A stretch of DNA of 64,000 nucleotides from Paenibacillus albiflavus (GTDB taxonomy: Bacteria; Bacillota; Bacilli; Paenibacillales; NBRC-103111): NCBI RefSeq assembly GCF_004344915.1, contig NZ_SKFG01000008.1, forward strand, positions 148,507-212,506, given 5' to 3'. The notes under the pieces were generated by a model. The model was not told the origin of the DNA, did no database searches, and saw only the letters and a list, made by a program, of their open reading frames with translations. The position numbers were made by a program, and so were the translations under genes. Below, one piece after another: positions 1 to 8,141 of this stretch. Every line of letters begins with the position of its first letter. Position 1 is the first letter of the stretch.

Positions 1-1176
1 GATCAATCCACCTACTAGCACGTAGTGGAAGTGAGCAATAACGAAGTAAGAATCATGATATTGGAAGTTAGCTGCCGGAACAGATAGCATAACCCCTGTA
101 GTACCCCCCATTACGAATGTCGGAATGAAGGATGAAGCAAACAAGTTAGCTACATTGAAACGGATATGTCCGCCCCATAGCGTAAGAAGCCAGTTAAAGA
201 TTTTGACCCCTGTCGGTACTGCAATCGCCATTGTTGCAATCGAGAAGATCGAGTTGGCAACTGGACCAAGACCTGCGGTAAACATGTGGTGAACCCACAC
301 CATGAAGCCTAAGAATGCGATCAAGATCGTTGCGAATACCATGGAGCTGTATCCGAACAAACGCTTGCTAGAGAATGTACTCACGATCTCGGAAATAATA
401 CCAAAAGCAGGAAGAATTAGAATATAAACTTCTGGGTGACCGAAAATCCAGAATAGATGCTCCCATAGCATATTGTTACCGCCACGCGTGACATCGAAGA
501 AAGCGCCTCCGAACATACGGTCAAACATCAATTCAACTAAACCAACTGTAATCGCAGGGAATGCGAATAAGATCAATGCAGATGTAACGAATGCTGTCCA
601 AGTGAAAAGTGGCATGCGCATGAACGTCATTCCAGGTGCGCGCATGTTAATAATCGTTACGAGGAAGTTAATCCCCCCGATTAACGTACCAAGACCTGCT
701 ATCTGCAAACTCATGACATAGAAGTTAACGCCGAACTTCTCAGGTAAGGTTGATAATGGCGTATAAGCCGTCCAGCCTGCATCAGGAATATGACCAACGA
801 ACCATGATACGTTAAGCAGGATGCCTCCTAAGAAGAAAAGCCAGAATCCAAGCGCATTCACGAATGGATAGGCAACGTCTCTCGCACCAATCTGGAGCGG
901 AACGACTACGTTCATAAAACCGAAAACCATAGGCATTGCAGCGAAGAAGATCATCGTCGTACCATGCATAGTTGTTAAAGCGTTAAATGTATCTCCGATA
1001 AACCATTGAGAATCAGGAGCCATTAGCTGTAATCGAATTAATAATGCTTCTAAACCACCGATGAGAAAGAAGAATCCGCCAGCAAAAAAGTACATAATAC
1101 CGATTTTTTTGTGATCGACTGTTGTTAGCCAATCCATCAAGCCAGTGTGGCGTTTTACTGCATGAGCATGTGACAA
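1..1176 (-). CDS. ctaD: cytochrome c oxidase subunit I (3' part missing)
   Basis: This is the catalytic heme-copper subunit of a terminal oxidase, a multi-pass membrane protein that reduces O2 and pumps protons. The frame is open for 392 codons from the start to the window edge, so the C-terminus lies outside. The start is a TTG at 1176 behind a GGAGGG ribosome binding site. The protein begins MSHAHAVKRHTG and continues into DHKKIGIMYF, a typical subunit I N-terminus. At the window edge it reads AHFHYVL, which carries the paired heme-ligand histidines. It lies 66 bp downstream of ctaC in the same orientation, the usual ctaC-ctaD order. Identification is certain at family level. Confidence 0.96.
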   Translation of the reverse strand, partial: MSHAHAVKRHTGLMDWLTTVDHKKIGIMYFFAGGFFFLIGGLEALLIRLQLMAPDSQWFIGDTFNALTTMHGTTMIFFAAMPMVFGFMNVVVPLQIGARDVAYPFVNALGFWLFFLGGILLNVSWFVGHIPDAGWTAYTPLSTLPEKFGVNFYVMSLQIAGLGTLIGGINFLVTIINMRAPGMTFMRMPLFTWTAFVTSALILFAFPAITVGLVELMFDRMFGGAFFDVTRGGNNMLWEHLFWIFGHPEVYILILPAFGIISEIVSTFSSKRLFGYSSMVFATILIAFLGFMVWVHHMFTAGLGPVANSIFSIATMAIAVPTGVKIFNWLLTLWGGHIRFNVANLFASSFIPTFVMGGTTGVMLSVPAANFQYHDSYFVIAHFHYVLVGGLI

Positions 1177-1242
1177 CGTGGTTACCCTCCTTAAGAAGAA
1201 ATCATTTCACCGTTGCATTAACGGTAACTTTTCCCGTACAAC

Positions 1243-2256
1243 TTATTTGAAGTTATTCAAACTATTCAAATACTTGACAATTTCGTCAATTTCATTATCT
1301 TGTAGCATGTCTTTGAATGCAGGCATCTTGTTGCCAACTTTCAATTCATTCGGATCTTTGATCCATTCTTTCAAGTTCTCATCTGTATGCTCCAAGATAC
1401 CAGCAACTTTCGTACGGTTGGCAATGTTGTTCAAGTTAGGCCCAAATGAACCCGTGTTTACATCAACAGCATGGCAAGATAAGCAGTTAGCATCGAACAG
1501 ATCTTTACCTTTCTGCGCATCTGCTGCTACTGTTACTGGTTTTTTCATGCCATCTACCCACGCATCAAAATCTGCAGTTGATTTGGAAATCACTTTGAAA
1601 TCCATTAAGGAGTGTGACGCTCCGCATAGCTCTGTACATTTACCAAGGAAAGTGTCAATTTCATCAGTTTCTAAATAATATGTATTAACTAATCCACGAT
1701 TCGCATCCAGCTTACCACCAAGCGATGGAACCCAGAAGGAATGCGTTACGTCCACAGATTCGATTTCAAGCGCAACTTTCTTGCCTTGAGGAATAACTAA
1801 ATCTTGTGCCGTGTGAATACCTAATTCAGGATATTCAAACTCCCACCAATACTGATGTGCCGTAACTTTAACTTGAACTGCGTTCGGATCCTTGCGCAAG
1901 TCACTGGAGTGCAAGAACGTATAGTACACTGTCGGAACTGCCAGAATAATTAGAAGAATGATCGGAATAACCGTCCAAATAATCTCTAATTTATGACTTC
2001 CTTCAACTTGCTTCGGATAGCCAGTTTGACCTTTGCGCTTGCGAAAACGAATGATTGCGATAAAATAGAGTGCTGCAACAACAACAATTACGAGTCCCAT
2101 TATACCGATACTAAGCTCAATTAAGAACAACTGCTCGCTTGCCACTGAACCACGTGGCATTAACGCTGAAAGTTGTGGACTTCCACACCCTGACAATAAA
2201 AGCGACATAATCGCAATTAAGGGGGCTACTCGCCACATCGTTTTCAATCGTTTCAT
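1243..2256 (-). CDS. ctaC: cytochrome c oxidase subunit II with fused cytochrome c domain (caa3 type)
   Basis: A 337-residue membrane-anchored electron-entry subunit. A lipobox (LLLSGCG) at about residues 20-26 suggests a lipid-modified N-terminus, followed by two membrane helices. The CuA domain shows the CTELCGASHSLM cluster with the Cys, His and Met ligands. After it comes a C-terminal cytochrome c domain with a CLSCH heme motif and NKMPAF supplying the likely axial Met. This fusion defines caa3 oxidases, which take electrons from soluble or bound cytochrome c. The gene lies directly upstream of ctaD, and two strong TTGACA promoters sit upstream of it. The ribosome binding site (GGGGTTGAT) is only moderate. 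Confidence 0.96.
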   Translation of the reverse strand: MKRLKTMWRVAPLIAIMSLLLSGCGSPQLSALMPRGSVASEQLFLIELSIGIMGLVIVVVAALYFIAIIRFRKRKGQTGYPKQVEGSHKLEIIWTVIPIILLIILAVPTVYYTFLHSSDLRKDPNAVQVKVTAHQYWWEFEYPELGIHTAQDLVIPQGKKVALEIESVDVTHSFWVPSLGGKLDANRGLVNTYYLETDEIDTFLGKCTELCGASHSLMDFKVISKSTADFDAWVDGMKKPVTVAADAQKGKDLFDANCLSCHAVDVNTGSFGPNLNNIANRTKVAGILEHTDENLKEWIKDPNELKVGNKMPAFKDMLQDNEIDEIVKYLNSLNNFK

Positions 2257-2285
2257 TAGTTATCAACCCCGCTTCAAAACCGTTA

Positions 2286-2314
2286 TTTTTACCATGATTA
2301 CTACTGCTTGTCAA
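2286..2314 (-). promoter_or_regulatory. second TTGACA promoter of ctaC (proximal)
   Basis: On the minus strand a second TTGACA (2309-2314) is followed by 17 bases and TAAAAA (2286-2291). The -10 is weaker than in the distal promoter. Two promoters in tandem would give ctaC two transcription starts. Confidence 0.45.
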
Positions 2315-2336
2315 TCAATCATCTCACACTTAATTA

Positions 2337-2365
2337 AATATAAATTCAGTATACTTTATTGTCAA
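2337..2365 (-). promoter_or_regulatory. sigma-A-type promoter of ctaC (distal)
   Basis: On the minus strand, TTGACA (2360-2365) is followed by exactly 17 bases and then TATATT (2337-2342). This is a near-consensus vegetative promoter about 80 bp upstream of the ctaC start. The match is seen directly; activity is inferred. Confidence 0.72.
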
Positions 2366-2704
2366 TGCAAATAGGCGTAATGATACCTATAGTTCACAAA
2401 TTGTTCTTAAAAGTCAGACACATGAAACAAGTTGTTCAGCAGTCAAACATATTTCATGTCACCTCCTATTAATCGCAGGATATTTCTACATGTAGAACGA
2501 ATTGTATTAATATAGTAGTTATCAGTAACATCCTGCTCGATAAGATGAAGTTGTTACTGATTGGTTTCATGATTTTATACAATAAAAGGTTTTGAGCGAC
2601 CGAGCTAACTCATATACTGAAATACTACTCGACATTTGATGGGAGTTGTCCTTTGCATGTAAGTGACAACAGCTTGGCGTCCAATTAAGGAGGGAGCTGC
2701 TAAG
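2366..2704. other. intergenic region between divergent ctaC and the guanylate-kinase-like gene
   Basis: This is about 340 bp without a convincing gene. A 9-bp inverted repeat (ATCAGTAAC at 2521-2529, GTTACTGAT at 2553-2561) lies upstream of the plus-strand gene, followed by a TATACAAT-like -10 at about 2576-2583. CATGAAA (2421-2427) and TTTCATG (2452-2458) form another loose inverted pair. The longest start-to-stop frame I noticed here is about 16 codons and lacks a ribosome binding site. Confidence 0.4.
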
Positions 2705-3271
2705 ATGAAAATTTTTGTTTTCACTGGACCACACGGAGCAGGACGCAGAACAGTTGCCGAAATGGCTGGCTCTACACTGGGAATCAAGCACATTCTAACG
2801 TATACCTCAAGAGCGCCTCATTCATGGGAAACGAATGGGGATCAGTACCACTTCATCGGTAATCGTGAATTTGACGAGGCTGAAGCAAACAATGAATTTA
2901 TTGAGGTTAGTGTAGTGAACAACAATCGTTATGGTGTAAAGCGAGCTGATCTTGAAAACTTCCTTGATCAATGTAAGCATGTATACCTCATCTTAAATCG
3001 GTACGGAGCAGAAGTATTGCGTCAGCGTTATGGCGAACAGGTGGTTCGTATCTTCATCTACTGCGCCCCCTCCCTTCTCGAAGAACGAGCCCGTTCTACG
3101 AATCACAGCAATGCTGATATTTCACGTTATATGTCCCATTATGATGAAGAGATGGCTTACAAGAACGAGTGCGAGCATTCATTTGAGAATATTGATCTAG
3201 CTCATACGATGTTTGATTTAACGAAAACCTTGGAAAGCTATTTAGGTCGCAATTTACTAGAACTTGATTGA
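2705..3271 (+). CDS. guanylate-kinase-like P-loop protein with Lys-to-Arg P-loop
   Basis: A 188-residue protein aligning end to end with guanylate kinases: an N-terminal P-loop region, then SRAPHSWETNGDQYHF (cf. the GMP-binding SRxPRxGExxGxDYxF segment), then an FDEAEANNEFIE segment and YGVKRADLE (cf. YGT.RAPVE). The P-loop reads GPHGAGRRTV where the family has GPSGxGKxT. The catalytic Lys is therefore Arg and the next residue is also Arg. The start at 2705 is chosen because AAGGAGGG at 2687-2694 precedes it; an earlier in-frame ATG at 2663 has no such site. Activity is uncertain. It could be a divergent kinase or a nucleotide-binding regulator. Confidence 0.8.
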   Translation: MKIFVFTGPHGAGRRTVAEMAGSTLGIKHILTYTSRAPHSWETNGDQYHFIGNREFDEAEANNEFIEVSVVNNNRYGVKRADLENFLDQCKHVYLILNRYGAEVLRQRYGEQVVRIFIYCAPSLLEERARSTNHSNADISRYMSHYDEEMAYKNECEHSFENIDLAHTMFDLTKTLESYLGRNLLELD

Positions 3272-3359
3272 ACTTACGAAGGGAGAGAAGCACAGGTTAA
3301 CATTACTAACGTCTATTCTCCACGATGATGAATTACGTTTAAATAAGGTGATCATTATG

Positions 3360-3433
3360 AAGTAGAGACATTGCGATATATTTTATGCAGAGGGAGATCC
3401 GTTTCATAACCTCTATGTCGCATATCTCTACTT
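3360..3433. repeat. long imperfect inverted repeat (hairpin)
   Basis: AAGTAGAGA (3360-3368) pairs perfectly with TCTCTACTT (3425-3433). After a small internal loop, TGCGA (3372-3376) pairs with TCGCA (3418-3422), then 4 more base pairs follow. It lies between the guanylate-kinase-like gene and the next gene. There is no clear T-run, so it may be a weak terminator or a leader structure. Confidence 0.5.
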
Positions 3434-3484
3434 TCTAATGGATCCAAATCGGCTCATCTTACATCCGATCCTGTGCGCTATATA

Positions 3485-4648
3485 ATGAAGCTATTATCAA
3501 TTGAACCAACACCAAGTCCTAACTCGATGAAATTAAATATGGACGAATCTCTGCCCACGGGCATTATGAAAACGTATGATCGCAGCAATTACGATACTGC
3601 TCCCTCCTATGTCCAGCATCTTCTGGATATACAAGGCGTGAAGAGTGTGTTCCAAACCGCTGACTTTATTGCACTTGATCGCGAGTCGAAGGGCGATTGG
3701 GAGCAAATTCTGAAGTCAGCGGCTGTAGTTCTAGGCGGAACGGGCAGCTCCACGGGCGAAGCTCAATCTGCAGATGAGGAATCTACATCTGCATTCGGCG
3801 AAGTCCTCGTGCTGCTCCAAACGTTCCGCAACATTCCTTTGCAAGTGCGCGTACGTGCTGGGAGCGATGAAGCCCGTGCGGCAATGCCGCAGCGCTTTAA
3901 CGATGCGGTATCACGGGCGGCTGCTAACAGCTTGCTGCGGGAGCGCAGGTTGGACGAGCTCGGAGTTCGTTACGGCGAACTCCAGGAAGTGCTGGACGCC
4001 GTCATCGCGGAGCTTGACGCGTCCTACACAGACGAGCGCCTTGCCGCGCTCGTCGAAGCTGCCGCAGCCGACAACGCGGCTGCGGAACCGGCAGCGGCTG
4101 GCAGCGCTGCCGCGGCTGCGTCCGTGCGCCCGCCGGCGCGCACGAACGAGGAGATCGCTGCAAGCCTCAGCGATCCAGATTGGAAGCACCGCTATGCGGC
4201 GCTTCAAGCGGTGCAGCCTTCCATGAATACGCTGCCCCTATTGCTGCGTGCTCTTAACGACGAGCACGTATCCATTAGACGGTTAGCCACCGTCTATATT
4301 GGCGATATACGGGAGCCCGAAATACTCCCGTACTTATACCAGGCACTCGAGGACCGCGTGCCTACGATCCGCCGCACCGCTGGAGATACGTTGTCTGATA
4401 TCGGCGATCCAGCCGCAATCCCAGCGATGATCAAAGCACTCAGCGACTCGAATCGTCTCGTGCGCTGGCGTGCAGCACGCTTCCTCTACGAAGTCGGTGA
4501 TCATACAGCGCTGGATGCACTTCGTGCAGCAGCAAATGATACCGAATTCGAGATTCGCCTGCAAGTCAACATGGCAATTGCCCGCATCGAAAGCGGCCAA
4601 GAAGCTGAAGGCACCGTATGGCAGCAGATGACTCGCCGCAATGACTAA
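3485..4648 (+). CDS. Nfu N-terminal domain plus HEAT-repeat protein (CvfC-like)
   Basis: The N-terminal ~90 residues match the NifU/Nfu N-terminal domain (EPTPSPNSMKL, then GVKSVFQTADFIAL), as in the staphylococcal conserved virulence factor C family. A middle segment of about 120 residues precedes an Ala-rich linker encoded by a markedly GC-rich stretch (about 4050-4140). The C-terminal ~150 residues form HEAT-like repeats (for example DEHVSIRRLATVYIGDI, DRVPTIRRTAGDTLSDIGD, DSNRLVRWRAARFLYEVGD). The ATG at 3485 begins the conserved MKLLSIEPTP; a GTG at 3473 is possible. Neither has a strong ribosome binding site. The role is unknown. Family knowledge suggests a scaffold or adaptor for protein interactions. 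Confidence 0.8.
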   Translation: MKLLSIEPTPSPNSMKLNMDESLPTGIMKTYDRSNYDTAPSYVQHLLDIQGVKSVFQTADFIALDRESKGDWEQILKSAAVVLGGTGSSTGEAQSADEESTSAFGEVLVLLQTFRNIPLQVRVRAGSDEARAAMPQRFNDAVSRAAANSLLRERRLDELGVRYGELQEVLDAVIAELDASYTDERLAALVEAAAADNAAAEPAAAGSAAAAASVRPPARTNEEIAASLSDPDWKHRYAALQAVQPSMNTLPLLLRALNDEHVSIRRLATVYIGDIREPEILPYLYQALEDRVPTIRRTAGDTLSDIGDPAAIPAMIKALSDSNRLVRWRAARFLYEVGDHTALDALRAAANDTEFEIRLQVNMAIARIESGQEAEGTVWQQMTRRND

Positions 4649-4682
4649 ACAAGAGCGTATGATTTAGGAAAGGAGCAGCGAC

Positions 4683-5303
4683 TTGAAGAATAAACGGATG
4701 CTAATCGCCATCATAAGCTTGGGCTTGTTTGCTGCAATCTCAGTTTCACCACTCTCGGCCCTTGCTGACCGAGCCATTCAGCTTATGATGAATGGCGCTA
4801 ATGTGAATGGAGATTTCAAGCCTATAACAATCGATGGCACAACCTATGTGCAGCTTCGCCCAATAGCCGAAGAGCTTGGCGCAACCTTAACTTGGGATCA
4901 AGATACGAATGTGGTCGGTATTCTGTCATCTGACAACCAGTCGCTTGCAAAGCAGGTGAAATTACTGCAGCAGACTATTCTCGCTTCAACACCAGAAGAG
5001 GCCGTTCAGAAGTACGCGGAAGGTGTCAAAACGCGCAATGGCGCAGTTCAATACGCCATGCTCACACCAGGTTTACAAGATCAGAAGAAATCAACCTTTG
5101 AAGAAATGAGCTGGGTAACAGGCGTTTCCAGCCCATGGGTCGAGAAGTACACAATTGACAAGGGCACACAGATTTCGGAAGGTCAGTGGAAATTCAAGAT
5201 TACTTATGCGTACAACACAGCGAAGAACGAATCAAGTACGGAAGAAGCACTTGTAACCGTAAATAAAATTAAGGATTACTGGTATATCAGCTCAATCGAG
5301 TAA
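4683..5303 (+). CDS. secreted protein with copper-amine-oxidase-N-like (stalk) domain
   Basis: A 206-residue secreted protein. It has a TTG start at 4683 with AAAGGAG at 4669-4675, a signal peptide (KNKRMLIAI...SALA) and then one stalk-type domain: IQLMMNGANVNGD, TTYVQLRPIAEELGATLTWD and NVVGI. This family is abundant in Paenibacillus and is normally surface associated. The C-terminal ~120 residues (about 90-206) resemble an NTF2-like or DUF4829-like fold by pattern only (TPEEAVQKYAEGVKTRNGAVQY... WYISSIE). Substrate and partner are unknown. A strong terminator follows. Confidence 0.75.
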   Translation: MKNKRMLIAIISLGLFAAISVSPLSALADRAIQLMMNGANVNGDFKPITIDGTTYVQLRPIAEELGATLTWDQDTNVVGILSSDNQSLAKQVKLLQQTILASTPEEAVQKYAEGVKTRNGAVQYAMLTPGLQDQKKSTFEEMSWVTGVSSPWVEKYTIDKGTQISEGQWKFKITYAYNTAKNESSTEEALVTVNKIKDYWYISSIE

Positions 5304-5312
5304 CTGAAAGAA

Positions 5313-5334
5313 ACGCTAATCATGTGATTAGCGT
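5313..5334. repeat. perfect 10-bp inverted repeat
   Basis: ACGCTAATCA (5313-5322) faces TGATTAGCGT (5325-5334) with a 2-base spacer just after the stalk-protein gene. There is no T-run, so it is probably an accessory 3' hairpin ahead of the real terminator. Confidence 0.55.
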
Positions 5335-5349
5335 GCAGCTCAAACTATT

Positions 5350-5413
5350 AGAGGATTGTTGGCGCTTATTTCGTTCATTTCTGAGAAATAGGCACCTACA
5401 ATCCTCTATTTTT
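5350..5413 (+). terminator. rho-independent terminator of the stalk-protein gene
   Basis: AGAGGATTGT (5350-5359) pairs with ACAATCCTCT (5398-5407), and pairing continues inward with few mismatches (TTATTTC with GAAATA). ATTTTTTA follows. The T-run reaches the stop codon of the convergent hydrolase gene. Confidence 0.85.
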
Positions 5414-6378
5414 TACCCTTGTACTCTTAGCGTTTCCCCATGCAGCAGCACCTTTAAATGATGTTCTGGTAATTCACGGCGGCTCCACTCCGCTCGCAAG
5501 CGATCAAGTGCTTCCTTCGTCGTGTCATCTGCGAGTGGAAAAGAACCATAATGCATCGGAATAAACCGTTCTGCTCCCGAATCAATGTAGGCCTGAATCG
5601 CTTCCTCTGGCGTTACATGCTGTTTACCCATAAACCATTCAGGCTCATAAGCACCGATCGGCATCAGTGCGGTTCCGATGTCGTACTTCTCTCCAATTAA
5701 GCCAAATCCACGAAAATAACCGCTGTCCCCCGCAAAATAAATCGTCCGGGATTTCGCATCGTTAGAATCAGAAGCTGCAGCCTGCGCTTTACTGCGAAGC
5801 ACCCATCCGCCCCAATGTGTAGCATTGGTATTGAACAGCGTTCTGCGAGTCCAATGCTGGGCAGGTACAAAATCAAAAATAACCTCGCCGACCTGCACGC
5901 TCCCCCACCAAGGAAGCTCTACTGCATCGCGAAAGCCCCTCCACTGCATCCAGGATCGCAGACCTTCGGGAACAAGCACTTTAAATTTATGATAACGCGC
6001 TAATTTACGCAAGCTCGTTAAATGTAGATGATCGTAATGCGAATGCGAGATAAGCACCACATTAATCGGAGGTATTTCATCTATTTCTAGCCCTGGTGGC
6101 GACAATCTTCGCTCGAATGCCATTGAATTCGCCCACACGGGATCTGTCAGTATATTGAGACCCCCGATCTGCAGCAAGAAAGTTGAGTGTCCGATCCATG
6201 TAACCGTCGTGTCCGTTCGATTGGCGTTCAAATAATCGATCTCTTTGTTTGCAGCTTGTCCGACAAAGAAGGAACGATCTTTGACCTTGCCTTTTCGCTC
6301 CTTGCGCCATGCTTGCAGCTCTTTAAATGAGCTTGTATGCGACACATCATCCAAATTCGCAAATCTTTTTCTAGCCAT
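5413..6378 (-). CDS. metallo-beta-lactamase-fold hydrolase (NAPE-PLD/UlaG-like)
   Basis: A 321-residue cytoplasmic hydrolase of the MBL fold. VTWIGHSTFLLQIGGLNILTD is the opening beta strand typical of NAPE-PLD-like and UlaG-like proteins. The zinc motif reads SHSHYDHL (HxHxDH). Later metal-ligand segments are FAGDSGYFRGF and the IPMHYGSF histidine. The ribosome binding site AGAAGGAGAG precedes the ATG at 6378. It is probably monocistronic and convergent with the preceding gene. Family members hydrolyse phosphodiester or lactone bonds. The substrate cannot be told from the sequence. Confidence 0.85.
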   Translation of the reverse strand: MARKRFANLDDVSHTSSFKELQAWRKERKGKVKDRSFFVGQAANKEIDYLNANRTDTTVTWIGHSTFLLQIGGLNILTDPVWANSMAFERRLSPPGLEIDEIPPINVVLISHSHYDHLHLTSLRKLARYHKFKVLVPEGLRSWMQWRGFRDAVELPWWGSVQVGEVIFDFVPAQHWTRRTLFNTNATHWGGWVLRSKAQAAASDSNDAKSRTIYFAGDSGYFRGFGLIGEKYDIGTALMPIGAYEPEWFMGKQHVTPEEAIQAYIDSGAERFIPMHYGSFPLADDTTKEALDRLRAEWSRRELPEHHLKVLLHGETLRVQG

Positions 6379-6540
6379 ATCGTTTCTCTCCTTCTGTATC
6401 TAGCTTATACGATTACTCGATCATTGACTTTTGGTATAATCGATTCCATAATACCATTAGCTAATTGCCTATTACATATATGAGTTCTTAACGATAGCGT
6501 ATGACCTATCTATATTTTAACATAAGAAGGAGAAGTATCC

Positions 6541-6843
6541 ATGAATCAGAAAGAATATGAAGAGCAAATCATCGAAAATTACCAACGCGACGAACGGATG
6601 ATGATTCTGGTATTCGCACAATGGTGTGTGAATCATGATCTAAGCCCAGAAGTCGTGTATCGCAAAGCGTATCCCGATCAAGCCGATATCTCTGCCCTAA
6701 CTGATATGCTAGAACTTACTGTGCCTAAGGAAGAAGCTGGAGAAATTGCAAACGAAACGCTAATGGGTGTGCTCTCTTTGTTCGGCAATGATGATCTGGC
6801 ATTCGTCGTTTCACAGGAAATTGCTGGTTTAAAACAGAAGTAA
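6541..6843 (+). CDS. conserved-looking hypothetical protein, 100 aa
   Basis: A small acidic soluble protein with no signal peptide or membrane segment, preceded by a good ribosome binding site (AGAAGGAG). It is mostly predicted helix (MNQKEYEEQIIENYQRDER; PKEEAGEIANETLMGVLSLFG) with a WCVNH segment near residue 28. I do not recognise a domain. It is followed by a two-hairpin repeat element and a membrane acyltransferase gene in the same orientation, with about 250 bp between. No function is assigned. Confidence 0.7.
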   Translation: MNQKEYEEQIIENYQRDERMMILVFAQWCVNHDLSPEVVYRKAYPDQADISALTDMLELTVPKEEAGEIANETLMGVLSLFGNDDLAFVVSQEIAGLKQK

Positions 6844-6911
6844 ATTATCGTTCAAACCTTTCGATTATGCGGTGGAAAAAAGCTGATTTCATTTCCACTT
6901 CATTTTCCAAG

Positions 6912-7000
6912 AGGAAACGGTTACGCCGTCCTTTGGAACGGGAGTGTTTCCTAAGGTTAATTAGAAGAAGTATGGTGAAAACTAATACTTTCTAATTAAC
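6912..7000. repeat. two-hairpin repeat element, copy 1
   Basis: Hairpin 1: AGGAAAC (6912-6918) pairs with GTTTCCT (6946-6952), enclosing CCGTCC...GGAACGG. Hairpin 2: GTTAATTAG (6956-6964) pairs with CTAATTAAC (6992-7000), with GTAT/ATAC inside. The sequence GAAACGG-N-CCGTC-N-ACGG-N-GTTTC-YTAAGGT recurs at 49077-49168 with compensating changes in the stems. It could be a mobile palindromic repeat or a conserved RNA. Confidence 0.65.
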
Positions 7001-7012
7001 TGAAAATTACTA

Positions 7013-7028
7013 TGTGAACTTTGTCACA
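7013..7028. promoter_or_regulatory. Crp/Fnr-family operator TGTGA-N6-TCACA
   Basis: TGTGA (7013-7017) and TCACA (7024-7028) are separated by 6 bases, the exact consensus for Crp/Fnr-family regulators. It lies 73 bp upstream of the acyltransferase start and overlaps a possible -35 (TTGTCA, 7021-7026) paired with TTATGA after 17 bases. A regulator with a Crp-type recognition helix is encoded at 19960-20643. Confidence 0.6.
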
Positions 7029-7100
7029 AATCCATCGACCACTTTATGAGATAGTGCTATTGTAAAGCTAAATAGAGATATTGGATGGAGACGATCAATC

Positions 7101-8141
7101 ATGAGTACGACGACAACGAGCAGAGCGGATACGTTCTGTTTGAACCTGCGTTTTCTTCTTATTGTTACGGTTTTTGTAGCGAATGCGATTGAGCCGTTAA
7201 TTATACAGCATGAATCGTTACATGCGCTCTACGTGTGGATTTTCACGTTTCACATGCCGCTATTCGTGTTCGTTACGGGGTATTTTGCCAAGAACAATCT
7301 TGGGGGTCCTGAAGGACGCAAAATCCTGATGCAAATTGTAGTTCAATACGTTATTTTCCAAAGTTTTTACAGCTTGATGCAATTTTTTGTGTTCCGCACC
7401 ATGACAATGGAATATTCGTTCTTCATTCCTTACTTGTTGTTATGGTTCTTAGTCAGCCATTTAAGCTGGAGAATACTGCTCCCCATTTTTGCAAAATTCA
7501 AGCATCCTATTCTCTTTGCAATAGTGGTTGCCGTTCTAATCGGCTACGGTAATTTTACAGGTACATTCGCTTCGATCTCGCGTACCTTCGTATATCTACC
7601 ATTCTTTATGATCGGGTATTATTTTGATTACAGCCGATTTGTTCAATTGTTTACAACCAAAATCCGTTTACTAGCAGGTTTCCTATCGATCGCCCTGCTC
7701 GCAGTCATTGGATTAACAACGAAAGACCTTAATCCACAATGGTTATTCGGCAGCTTTACATTTAGTTACTTCGGCTATCATGAATGGTATGTCGGCATTT
7801 ACCGCCTTCTCATTTATACCTTGGAGCTGATCGCTGCAGTTTCGTTTCTAGCTTTCGTTCCGCAGCGAATAAGCTGGATTACCGATTTTGGTAGAAGAAC
7901 TGTCTATGTGTTCCTACTGCATGAACTAATCATTCGCTCGGCTGTAGCGTCGGGAATCTATAAGCATATAACAGAACCTATTGAACTCATCATCGTTATA
8001 GCAGCCGCAATCGGTTGTACCCTGCTATTGTCGCTCCCTATTACTAAAAAGCTCACTCATCTCATCATTGAGCCTAAAATTCATTATTATGTTATCGACC
8101 GCACACCGCTGCGTAAATGGATTCATCGTCCAACAAATTAA
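7101..8141 (+). CDS. acyltransferase family integral membrane protein
   Basis: A 346-residue polytopic membrane protein with about ten helices. The N-terminal segment NLRFLLIVTVFVANAIEPL, followed by FHMPLFVFVTGYFAKN, matches acyltransferase-3 family proteins (OafA / fucose 4-O-acetylase type). There the early His in the FHMPLF loop is expected at the active site. Members O-acetylate envelope glycans at the membrane. The start is an ATG with GGATGGAG upstream. A palindrome of Crp/Fnr type lies in the upstream region. The substrate is unknown. Confidence 0.8.
   Translation: MSTTTTSRADTFCLNLRFLLIVTVFVANAIEPLIIQHESLHALYVWIFTFHMPLFVFVTGYFAKNNLGGPEGRKILMQIVVQYVIFQSFYSLMQFFVFRTMTMEYSFFIPYLLLWFLVSHLSWRILLPIFAKFKHPILFAIVVAVLIGYGNFTGTFASISRTFVYLPFFMIGYYFDYSRFVQLFTTKIRLLAGFLSIALLAVIGLTTKDLNPQWLFGSFTFSYFGYHEWYVGIYRLLIYTLELIAAVSFLAFVPQRISWITDFGRRTVYVFLLHELIIRSAVASGIYKHITEPIELIIVIAAAIGCTLLLSLPITKKLTHLIIEPKIHYYVIDRTPLRKWIHRPTN

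Noticed and set aside
1178..1678. Long plus-strand open frame opposite ctaC
   Set aside because: It lies wholly antisense to a certain gene with CuA and heme motifs and shows no family features of its own.
2663..2704. Earlier ATG for the guanylate-kinase-like gene
   Set aside because: No ribosome binding site, whereas AAGGAGGG fits the ATG at 2705, where family similarity begins.
3774..4226. Open frames on both strands in the GC-rich Ala-linker region of the Nfu-N/HEAT gene
   Set aside because: GC-rich codons remove stops in other frames; the main frame alone continues into recognisable HEAT repeats.
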